DNA from: Bacteroidales bacterium UBA1199
Lineage (GTDB): Bacteria; Bacteroidota; Bacteroidia; Bacteroidales; UBA932
Direction of reading: 5' to 3'
NCBI GenBank assembly: GCA_002309795.1
Contig: DBXZ01000046.1
Coordinates: 57,233-113,601 of the forward strand
DNA length: 56,369 bases
Shown piece by piece: positions 16,342-23,211 of this stretch; positions within the stretch are counted from its first letter, which is position 1, and every line of letters starts with the position of its first letter. The position numbers and the translations under genes are program-made. A model generated the notes under the pieces. It saw nothing but the letters and a program-made list of their open reading frames with translations. It was not told the origin of the DNA and did not search any database.

Positions 16342-18228
16342 ATGCGTCATTTCACCCTGCCGCAGGATGGCGGCCTGATTGAAGACGGAACTGCCGTCAA
16401 TGCGTTTGAGAAGATTCAAACCCATATTTACGAGAATCCGCTGGTCGCCAGCGAGAAGGTTGCCGACATCCTGATCGGAGCCGTCAACGCCACTCCGAAA
16501 GGGAAGCGTTTCCGGCTGGGTCTCACCACCGGCAACACCCCCATCCAGCTCTACAATATCCTGAGCGAACGCTACCGTCAGGGCAAGGTCTCTTTCAAGA
16601 ACGTGGAGGTCTATTCCATCGACGAGTACTACCCGGTGGGCAGCCAGGAGATGCAGAGCCGCAACTATCGTATACACAGCGAGTTGTTGAATCATATCGA
16701 CATCCCCCGGAAGAATATCCACATCCCGGACGGAACGGTCCCGCCGGAGCGCATCGCCGCCTATTGCGCGGAGTATGACGCCGCTGCCCGCAACCTGGAC
16801 CTGCTCATCTGCGGTATCGGCAACGAAGGCCAGGTGGGATTCAACGAAGTGGGCTCCAACCTGCTGAGCCGCACGCGAATGGTGACGCTTCCCTACCCGA
16901 GCCGCAAGGCACAGTCCCGGAATTTTAACGGCGATGTGAGCGTCACGCCCAAAAACGCGCTGACGATCGGTCTCTCCACGATGATGAGCGCCGGAAGGGT
17001 GATCCTGATGGCCTGGGGTGAATCCAAATCGGGAGCCGTGCGCCAGATCGTGGAAGGAGCGCCCGACAGCGCCTGCCCGGCATCGGTTTTCCTGAACCAC
17101 GCACACGTCGAAATCTTTATCGACACCCCGGCCGGAAGCCAGTTGACGCGTTACCAGGCGCCCTGGGTGATAGGCCCCTGCAAATGGACCCGCAAGTTCC
17201 GCCGCAAGGCGGTGCTCTGGCTCTGCGAAAGGGTTCACAAACCCATCCTGAAGCTCACCAACCAGGATTATCTTGAAAATTCACTGGATGAACTCATCGA
17301 AAAATACGGTCCTTTCAATGAACTGAACGTGCAGGTTTTCCGCGATCTCCAGGACACCATCACCGGCTTCCCGGGCGGACGCGAAGGCAAGAAACGGATC
17401 GTGGTCTTTTCGCCGCACCCGGACGACGACATCATCTCGATGGGCGGCACCCTGATCCGGATGGCCCATCACGGGCACAACGTGCATGTAGCCTACCAGA
17501 CTTCAGGCGACGCCGCCGTGCTGGACGATGTTGTAATCCAGCACTTTGACGCTGCCGCCGAGATGGGGTTCGCCGACCGTCGCGACGACGTGAAATACCT
17601 GATTTCTTCTAAGGAACCGGGCGCCCCGGAGCCGCGCGAACTGCTCGACATCAAGGCCGGTATCCGCCGTTCGGAAGCCCGCGGCGCATGCCGTTCATTC
17701 GGGCTGGATCCGTCGCACATCCACTTCCTGAATCTCCCCTTCTACGAGACGGGCGAAGCGGCCAAAAAGCCTTGTTCCCAGGAAGATGTGGACATCATCA
17801 AGCAGCTGCTCTGCGAGGTCGCACCCGAGCAGATCTATATGGCCGGTGACCTGGCCGACCCGCACGGAACGCACCGTATATGTACGGAAGCGGCGCTCGA
17901 AGCCATGGAGCAGATCCGGGCCGATCACGAAAAGACGGCCAACCACGCCTGGATCGATACCTGCGAGGTCTATCTCTACCGCGGAGCCTGGATGGAGTGG
18001 GAGATCGACCGCGTGGATATGGCGGTTCCCCTCAGTCCCGACGAAGTGGTCGAGAAGCGCCACGCCATTTTCCACCATCTTTCGCAGAAAGACAACGTGC
18101 CGTTCCCGGGCGAGGATACCCGTGAGTTCTGGCAGCGGGCAGAAGAGCGCACGCACAACACGGCCGTTCTCTACGACCGACTTGGAATGGCTGAGTATCA
18201 GGCTATTGAGGTATTCGTGAAACTTTAG
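16342..18228 (+). CDS. nagB: NagB-like glucosamine-6-phosphate deaminase fused to a PIG-L deacetylase domain
   Basis: 628 residues in two domains. Residues about 20-290 are a NagB/RpiA-fold deaminase domain: LTTGNTPIQLY binds phosphate, SIDEYYPV carries D94, and GIGNEGQVGFNE carries E162 and E169. The catalytic His of E. coli NagB (H143) is Gln164 here, and D141 is Glu162, so deaminase chemistry is in doubt. Residues about 350-625 are a PIG-L/LmbE deacetylase domain with the zinc motif PHPDDD (359-363) and a later DPHGTH. The fusion is known from other Bacteroidales and links N-deacetylation with deamination of amino-sugar phosphates in one cytoplasmic protein. It ends the operon, before the hairpin repeats. 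Confidence 0.82.
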   Translation: MRHFTLPQDGGLIEDGTAVNAFEKIQTHIYENPLVASEKVADILIGAVNATPKGKRFRLGLTTGNTPIQLYNILSERYRQGKVSFKNVEVYSIDEYYPVGSQEMQSRNYRIHSELLNHIDIPRKNIHIPDGTVPPERIAAYCAEYDAAARNLDLLICGIGNEGQVGFNEVGSNLLSRTRMVTLPYPSRKAQSRNFNGDVSVTPKNALTIGLSTMMSAGRVILMAWGESKSGAVRQIVEGAPDSACPASVFLNHAHVEIFIDTPAGSQLTRYQAPWVIGPCKWTRKFRRKAVLWLCERVHKPILKLTNQDYLENSLDELIEKYGPFNELNVQVFRDLQDTITGFPGGREGKKRIVVFSPHPDDDIISMGGTLIRMAHHGHNVHVAYQTSGDAAVLDDVVIQHFDAAAEMGFADRRDDVKYLISSKEPGAPEPRELLDIKAGIRRSEARGACRSFGLDPSHIHFLNLPFYETGEAAKKPCSQEDVDIIKQLLCEVAPEQIYMAGDLADPHGTHRICTEAALEAMEQIRADHEKTANHAWIDTCEVYLYRGAWMEWEIDRVDMAVPLSPDEVVEKRHAIFHHLSQKDNVPFPGEDTREFWQRAEERTHNTAVLYDRLGMAEYQAIEVFVKL

Positions 18229-18250
18229 TATTCTTCCCTTCGGCTACGTG

Positions 18251-18294
18251 GTAATAGCTGGGCTCGGACAAAAAAATCCTCGCTTCGCTATTAC
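18251..18294. repeat. Dispersed hairpin repeat, copy 1
   Basis: GTAATAGC (18251-18258) pairs perfectly with GCTATTAC (18287-18294), with an inner GGA/TCC pair around an A7 loop. The same 44-base layout recurs at 51867-51910 with GTAACAGC/GCTGTTAC, a compensatory T-A to C-G change. It lies between the convergent NagB-like and CBM9-like genes and may end both transcripts. Confidence 0.7.
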
Positions 18295-18351
18295 GCACTC
18301 CACCTTCGGGCAGTAGTCCGCGCTTCGCTATTACGCACTCCGCCTTCGGGC
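18281..18351. repeat. Tandem duplication of the hairpin right arm
   Basis: The 31-base segment at 18281-18311 is repeated at 18321-18351 with a single difference (A or G at the same place), a 40-base period. Each copy holds GCTATTAC followed by GCACTCC and CCTTCGGGC. It looks like half-unit amplification of the dispersed hairpin element. Confidence 0.7.
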
Positions 18352-18352
18352 T

Positions 18353-18997
18353 CTATTCAAACCGAATCGGGATGAAATACTCCGGGCGATGGAAGTCCGG
18401 GGCCGGTGTGGCGATGGGCGCCAGGGAGATGTAGTGGGGCCGGGAGAGGTTGTCGCCGCATTTGTAGCAGTTAAAGCGGGCTTCGAGGCCGGAGAACGAC
18501 GCGATTTTGTCGGCAAAAAGGGCCTCGGCGGGGACAGCCAGCGTCAGGCGCCAGCGGTTGTCGCCGCAGCGTTCCTCAAACAGTTCAGAACCCAGAGAAG
18601 GATATCGTAAGACTTTGTCCAACAGATCTTTCTGCGCATGGACGGCGCCTTCGCGGCCGGGACGCCATCCGATCAGGACGCGGCCGATACAGGTGGCTTC
18701 GATGTTGTAATAGTTGCCTTCGCCGCGGGGCTGCAGGAAGAATTCGCAGCAGGAATCGGTCCAGACTTCGCCCAGGTCTTCGCTCACGCGGGCGGCCGTG
18801 CAGGCCTCGCGCACGGTGTAGTCCAGCACCAGGTGAGACCCTGTGTGGAAAAGGCGCAGTTCCGTCTCCGGAGCGTACGGGAAGGCATCCGGCCAGTTGC
18901 AGCAGGCAACGGAATGCGGGGTTAAAGTATCTGCAATTGCGCGGAGAGAGTCAGCGCTGTAGAGATCGGCCTGGCCGAAGAAGGGTACCTGGATCAT
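18353..18997 (-). CDS. CBM9-like carbohydrate-binding family protein
   Basis: 214 residues from the ATG at 18995-18997 (MIQVPFFGQADLY). The frame stays open further upstream, but that part covers the intergenic promoters and has no coding character. The sequence FPYAPETELRLFHTGSHLVLDY, DSCCEFFLQP and GNYYNIEATCIGRVLIGW, with a final FHRPEYFIPIRFE, fits the CBM9-like (DOMON-related) family found as short stand-alone proteins in Bacteroides. No signal peptide is evident, so it is probably cytoplasmic. The function is unknown; sugar binding is inferred from the fold family. It converges on the NagB-like gene and has its own promoter at 19027-19034. Confidence 0.75.
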   Translation of the reverse strand: MIQVPFFGQADLYSADSLRAIADTLTPHSVACCNWPDAFPYAPETELRLFHTGSHLVLDYTVREACTAARVSEDLGEVWTDSCCEFFLQPRGEGNYYNIEATCIGRVLIGWRPGREGAVHAQKDLLDKVLRYPSLGSELFEERCGDNRWRLTLAVPAEALFADKIASFSGLEARFNCYKCGDNLSRPHYISLAPIATPAPDFHRPEYFIPIRFE

Positions 18998-19026
18998 AGC
19001 GTGCGAACGGGAACTGACCCGCAGTA

Positions 19027-19034
19027 CAAATGTA
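19027..19034 (-). promoter_or_regulatory. -7 promoter box of the CBM9-like gene
   Basis: On the minus strand this reads TACATTTG, fitting TAnnTTTG, 29 bases before the ATG. The box lies inside the short palindrome GTACAAATGTAC. Confidence 0.5.
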
Positions 19035-19050
19035 CAAAAACTCACAAAAT

Positions 19051-19091
19051 CGCCCTGTTTTTTGCTAAATTTTGTAACAAAAAAACGGGCG
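19051..19091. promoter_or_regulatory. Inverted repeat between divergent promoters
   Basis: CGCCCTGTTTTTTG (19051-19064) is nearly complementary to CAAAAAAACGGGCG (19078-19091) across a 13-base AT-rich centre. It lies between the promoters of the CBM9-like gene and the cell-wall locus. An operator or cruciform is possible; a terminator is less likely because the T tract is inside the arm. Confidence 0.4.
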
Positions 19092-19129
19092 CCAAAGGCC
19101 CATTTCTTGCATTTTGCCAAACTTTTCTC

Positions 19130-19137
19130 TATATTTG
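19130..19137 (+). promoter_or_regulatory. -7 promoter box of the cell-wall amino-sugar locus
   Basis: TATATTTG fits TAnnTTTG. A CTTG at 19106-19109 stands 20 bases upstream at the place of the -33 element. The ATG of the first gene is 83 bases downstream. The leader starts with a GC-alternating palindrome similar to that at 3607. Confidence 0.6.
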
Positions 19138-19141
19138 TGGT

Positions 19142-19156
19142 TGCGCGCAGCGCGCA
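19142..19156. promoter_or_regulatory. GC-alternating leader palindrome
   Basis: TGCGCGC (19142-19148) and GCGCGCA (19150-19156) form a perfect inverted repeat with a one-base centre. It follows the -7 box by a few bases, as the related element does at 3607-3639. Confidence 0.45.
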
Positions 19157-19220
19157 CGCGTACACGTCACAGGAATAATAATCACCCATAGAAGCGGCTC
19201 CAGGCCATATTTTTAAAAAC

Positions 19221-20561
19221 ATGAAAAAGATCTGGCTCCTTATACTCACGACGCTCTTTCTCGCGTGCGCGTGTAATCGCGCGCAATTGACCTGCAATTT
19301 TTCTGTTGCAGATATCTCCGCTTTGGAAGACGAACATCTCGTGCTGGCGGGATTCGCAGCCCGCACCGGACTTTCCGACGGCATCCACATTCCGCTCAAG
19401 TCGAGCTGCCTCGTGGTCAGCGACGGCACGCAGAAGGTCTGCCTGGTCTCCAACGACCTGATGGAGATCTCCCCCGCCCTCGCCGGCGAACTGCGCGATT
19501 CCATCAGCGCCCGCTCCGGCCTGGCCCGGGAGAACATCCTGCTGCACAGCATCCATACCCACAGCGCTCCGCGCATGGGCGGCGTCTCCACAGCTCCGGG
19601 CGGACCGAACGTGGCCTACCGCGAGCGTACCTTCAACGCCATTGTGGCGAATGCCGTGAAGACCATTCTTGACGACGCCGCCTACGCACCGTTCCGTATG
19701 GAGATTGCCAAGGGCACGGCAGCCGTCAACTTCAACCGCTGCGAGCCGGAGACCGGTCCGGTGGATCCGGATCTCTATGCCGCCCGCTTCCTCGTGAACG
19801 GCAAACCGCTCTGCGCCCTCTTCAATATCGCCTGCCACCCGGTGGCGATGGGCCACAAGAGCCTGCTGCTCTCCTCCGACTATTCCGGCGTTGCCCGCAG
19901 GGCCGTGGAGCCCGTCTGGGGCTGTCCCGTTTTCCAGCTGACCGGCGCTGCCGGCAACATGGACCCGAAGGGCGGCTGCCAGATGGTGGACCATGCCGAG
20001 GAGATCGGCGCCGAACTCGCTGATGCGCTCAAGAGTCTGAAATTCAAACGTGTAAAGGAGCAAAACCTGCTCAAAATCGCGACGGGCAAGGCCGAACTGC
20101 CCTACCTGATCGACGAAATCACGCCCGAGGCCGTCAAGGCGCACGCAGACGCGTTGGTAAGAGAGTCGACCAACTTCCCGCGCTTTGCGAGCGACGTCCG
20201 CGGCTGGGAGGCCGAGATCCTGGAGCGCTTCAAGACGGGTGAGGTCAAGAACCGGCTGGATTTCAACATGACCGCCCTGAACCTGGACGGCGTGCTCTTC
20301 TTCTTCACGCAGGGCGAGCCCTTCTGCGAATACCAGACGGCCACCCGCGCCGCATTCCCGGACCGCACCGTCTTCTTCGCCGGCTACACCAACGGCCAGA
20401 ACTCCTACCTCCCCTCCACGCACGCTTACGAGTACCGCAAGGGATATGAATACGAAATCGAACAGATGCACGTCTACATCAAGGCTCCCTATCCGCTTTC
20501 ACATGAGATGCCGGAGGCCTACCAGACTGCCATTCTCAACACCCTTAATTCCGTCAAATAG
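19221..20561 (+). CDS. Neutral/alkaline ceramidase-family lipoprotein
   Basis: 446 residues with a lipoprotein-type signal (Cys16 or Cys18 in FLACAC). Zinc-site residues of the ceramidase family are visible: H112 and H114 (HSIHTHSAP), H206 (ACHPVAMG), E366 (TQGEPF) and Y396 (GQNSYLP). The segment that carries the nucleophilic Ser in true ceramidases (GDVSPN) reads GNMDPKG (245-251), with no Ser. The C-terminal Ig-like domain of ceramidases is also absent. It therefore probably hydrolyses a different amide bond, perhaps on an N-acyl amino sugar or peptide, given the GH20 and MurQ genes that follow. It is first in the long locus; the next gene starts at the adjoining base. Confidence 0.75.
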   Translation: MKKIWLLILTTLFLACACNRAQLTCNFSVADISALEDEHLVLAGFAARTGLSDGIHIPLKSSCLVVSDGTQKVCLVSNDLMEISPALAGELRDSISARSGLARENILLHSIHTHSAPRMGGVSTAPGGPNVAYRERTFNAIVANAVKTILDDAAYAPFRMEIAKGTAAVNFNRCEPETGPVDPDLYAARFLVNGKPLCALFNIACHPVAMGHKSLLLSSDYSGVARRAVEPVWGCPVFQLTGAAGNMDPKGGCQMVDHAEEIGAELADALKSLKFKRVKEQNLLKIATGKAELPYLIDEITPEAVKAHADALVRESTNFPRFASDVRGWEAEILERFKTGEVKNRLDFNMTALNLDGVLFFFTQGEPFCEYQTATRAAFPDRTVFFAGYTNGQNSYLPSTHAYEYRKGYEYEIEQMHVYIKAPYPLSHEMPEAYQTAILNTLNSVK

Positions 20562-22370
20562 ATGAAGTTCCTGCTTTCGCTCCTGCTCGCCGTCTCTATC
20601 ATTCCGCAGCCGAAGGCAGTGGAAGAGAAGAAAGGCGTCTTCACGCTCGACGAGCGGACGGCCGTCGTGGCCCGCTGTGCCGATTTCGCCGAAACCGCGG
20701 CCGACTTCCGCGCCGATCTGGCCCTTTCCACCGGATTCAACCTGCCGGCAAAACGTGCTTTCTTCGGCAAGGCCGTCATCTTGAAGAAGCGTTCGCGCAT
20801 CCCCGCAGAGGGTTACGAGCTTCGCGTACGCAGGAACAAGGTGATCATCAAGGCTTCCGACGCCGCTGGCGCCTACTACGGCCTGCAGACGCTCCGCCAG
20901 CTGATGCCGGGTGCCGTCTACGCCAAATCGCCGGTGGGCGGAATCGCGTGGGAAGCCCCCTGCTGCCGGATTGTCGACGCCCCGCGCGTGGCCTGGCGCG
21001 GCATGCACCTGGACTGCTGCCGGTACTTCTACCCCAAGCAGGCGGTGCTGGACTACCTGGACATGATGGCCATGCACAAGCAGAATTACCTGCACTGGCA
21101 CCTGACGGAAGACCAGGGATGGCGCATCGAAATCAAGAAATACCCCCTCCTCACGGAGGTCGGCGCGTGGCGGGACGAAACCTGCGGCTATGACGGCCCG
21201 GGCGACGGAATCCGCCACGGCGGCTATTATACGCAGGACGACATCCGCGAAGTGGTGGAATACGCCCGCCGCCGCCACATCACCGTAGTGCCGGAAATCG
21301 AGCTCCCGGGCCACTCCAGCGCCGCGATCGCCGCTTATCCGTTCCTCTCCTGCACCCCGAACGAGCCCAAGAAGGTCAATACCCGCTGGGGCGTGAAAGA
21401 CGACGTCTACTGCCCTTCGCCGGAGACTTTCAAGTTTCTGGAAGAGGTGTTCGACGAAGTGCTGGAACTCTTCCCTTCGCCTTACTACCATATCGGCGGT
21501 GACGAATGTCCCAAGACTGCGTGGCGCAAGAGCGACTACTGCCATCACCTTGCAGATTCGCTGGGGCTGGAGAGCGTTGATGACCTGCAGTACTATTTCG
21601 TCAAGCACTTCGACGCCTACCTGCGCGAACGCGGCAAGACCGTGATCGGCTGGGATGAAATCCTGGACGGCAGCGCCGTGCCCAGTACGGTGGTGATGTC
21701 GTACCGCGGCCACAATCCCGCCATGCGGGCCATGGAGCGCGACATGAAGGTGATTCTCTGCCCCAACCGGTTCTGCTATTACGATTATCACCAGAACGAA
21801 ATTGCGGACAATTTCAAGAACCACCACCTCTTCATCACGCTCCGCAAGGCTTACAACTACAACCCGGCCGGATTCATCGGCGACTCGCTGATGCAGGCCA
21901 AGGGCCACCTGATCCTGGGCTACGAGGCCTGCCTCTGGGGCGAATTCATTCCCGACGTTCCCCAGCTGGAACATCAGGCCTATCCCCGCGCCGCCGCCAT
22001 CGCTGAATTCTGCTGGAGCGCGGACGAGCGCCGCAACTTCGATGATTTCCGCCTCCGCATGCTCAAGGAGTTCGAGCGGCTGGACGCGCGCCATATCAAT
22101 TACAGCCGCGCCTACTGGAACGTCATCGTCAACATGAACCTGGAAACTGACTATCCCCGCGAGGTGGAACTCACGCTGGATTACCCCTTCGCAGAGATTC
22201 ATTATACCGCTGACGGGACTGAGCCTACGGCCGATTCGCCCGTTGCTCCCGCCCTCCTCACCGTGAACGAGGGCGACTGCATCCGGGCGCAGGGCTTTAC
22301 GGCCGACGGCACCCCCGTAGGCGAACCCATGAAACGCATTTTCAAAAAACAACCTTATAGCAAGCATTAA
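20562..22370 (+). CDS. GH20 beta-N-acetylhexosaminidase
   Basis: 602 residues with a short signal peptide (MKFLLSLLLAVSIIPQPKAV). An alpha/beta GH20b domain (about 20-135) precedes the TIM barrel (about 140-490), where HIGGDECPK carries the substrate-assisted catalytic pair D314-E315. Substrate-pocket motifs WRGMHLDCC, HWHLTEDQGWRIEIKKYP and PEIELPGH are intact. A C-terminal chitobiase-type beta domain (about 515-595, IHYTADGTEPTADSP) follows. It removes terminal beta-linked GlcNAc (or GalNAc) from glycans; in this locus the substrate is probably a cell-wall oligomer. It shares about the same architecture as the second GH20 at 28441. Confidence 0.93.
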   Translation: MKFLLSLLLAVSIIPQPKAVEEKKGVFTLDERTAVVARCADFAETAADFRADLALSTGFNLPAKRAFFGKAVILKKRSRIPAEGYELRVRRNKVIIKASDAAGAYYGLQTLRQLMPGAVYAKSPVGGIAWEAPCCRIVDAPRVAWRGMHLDCCRYFYPKQAVLDYLDMMAMHKQNYLHWHLTEDQGWRIEIKKYPLLTEVGAWRDETCGYDGPGDGIRHGGYYTQDDIREVVEYARRRHITVVPEIELPGHSSAAIAAYPFLSCTPNEPKKVNTRWGVKDDVYCPSPETFKFLEEVFDEVLELFPSPYYHIGGDECPKTAWRKSDYCHHLADSLGLESVDDLQYYFVKHFDAYLRERGKTVIGWDEILDGSAVPSTVVMSYRGHNPAMRAMERDMKVILCPNRFCYYDYHQNEIADNFKNHHLFITLRKAYNYNPAGFIGDSLMQAKGHLILGYEACLWGEFIPDVPQLEHQAYPRAAAIAEFCWSADERRNFDDFRLRMLKEFERLDARHINYSRAYWNVIVNMNLETDYPREVELTLDYPFAEIHYTADGTEPTADSPVAPALLTVNEGDCIRAQGFTADGTPVGEPMKRIFKKQPYSKH

Positions 22371-22374
22371 TACA

Positions 22375-23190
22375 ATGGCTCTCAGACTCACAGAACAGCC
22401 GTCCCTGTACGACCATCTGGAAAAGAAATCGGTCGCGGAACTGATTCGCGACATCAATAACGAAGACAAGAAAGTACCCCTCGCCATCGAAAAGGTACTT
22501 CCGGACATCGAACGCATGATCAGCGCCATCGAGGCGAAGATCCGCGCCGGAGGCCGGATGTTTTACCTGGGCTGCGGCACGGGCGGCAAACTGGCGGTTC
22601 TCGATATCCTCGAAGTGCCCAACACCTACGGCGTAGATCCTGAAATGATCCAGTGCGTGCTGGCCGGCGGCGTCGAGAACCTCGTTCTGGACCTCGAAGA
22701 GGCGGAAGACGATATCGAAGAGGGCTGGCGCACGCTGCGAGACAAACACCACGTCACCCCCAAGGACATCGTGGTGGGCATCTCCGCCAGCGGCTGCACC
22801 CCCTACGTGATGGCTTCGCTCAAAGCCTGCCGCGAAAACGGCATCCCCACCGCCTCCATCTGCAACAATCCCGGCTCCCCCATTTCCGCTTTTGCGGACT
22901 ATCCCATCGAGGTCGTCACCGGCCCCGAATTCATCACCGGCAGTACCCGCATGAAATCCGGCACCACCCAGAAACTGCTCTGCGACATGATCAGCACCAC
23001 GCTGATGTGCCGTCTGGGCCGCGTGGAAGGCAACCGGATGGTGAACGCAAACCTGATCAACAACAAGGTGATCGACCGCCTCACCCGCACGATGGTGGAA
23101 CGTCACCCGGACATGACCTACGAGCAGTGCGAGGCGCTCATCAAGCAGTACGGCGGACTCAAGAAAGCTGAAGAGCATCTTCCCAAGTAA
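22375..23190 (+). CDS. murQ: N-acetylmuramic acid 6-phosphate etherase MurQ
   Basis: 271 residues, cytoplasmic SIS-fold enzyme. It cleaves the lactyl ether of MurNAc 6-phosphate to give GlcNAc 6-phosphate and D-lactate. The phosphate-binding loop GCGTGGKL (67-74), E80 in DILEVPNTYG and E108 in DLEEAEDD correspond to the catalytic glutamates E83 and E114 of the E. coli enzyme. GISASGCTPYV and GSTRMKSGTTQK complete the site. It is slightly shorter than the usual 290-300 residues. It is the clearest sign that the locus handles MurNAc, a sugar found only in bacterial peptidoglycan. It lies between a GH20 gene and susC. Confidence 0.93.
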   Translation: MALRLTEQPSLYDHLEKKSVAELIRDINNEDKKVPLAIEKVLPDIERMISAIEAKIRAGGRMFYLGCGTGGKLAVLDILEVPNTYGVDPEMIQCVLAGGVENLVLDLEEAEDDIEEGWRTLRDKHHVTPKDIVVGISASGCTPYVMASLKACRENGIPTASICNNPGSPISAFADYPIEVVTGPEFITGSTRMKSGTTQKLLCDMISTTLMCRLGRVEGNRMVNANLINNKVIDRLTRTMVERHPDMTYEQCEALIKQYGGLKKAEEHLPK

Positions 23191-23211
23191 TCACAACCTA
23201 AATCAATATCT

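Noticed and set aside
18241..18360. CRISPR-like repeat array
   Set aside because: Only two copies of a 31-base segment, with hairpin arms and a 9-base interval; no spacers of regular size and no cas genes.
18998..19591. N-terminal extension of the CBM9-like protein to 412 residues
   Set aside because: The extra part crosses two -7 boxes and an inverted repeat, overlaps the start of the next gene and has no protein-like pattern; the ATG at 18997 gives a family-sized protein.
19221..20561. Functional ceramidase acting on host or own sphingolipids
   Set aside because: The nucleophile loop lacks Ser and the C-terminal domain is absent, and the neighbours concern amino sugars. Kept as family membership only.
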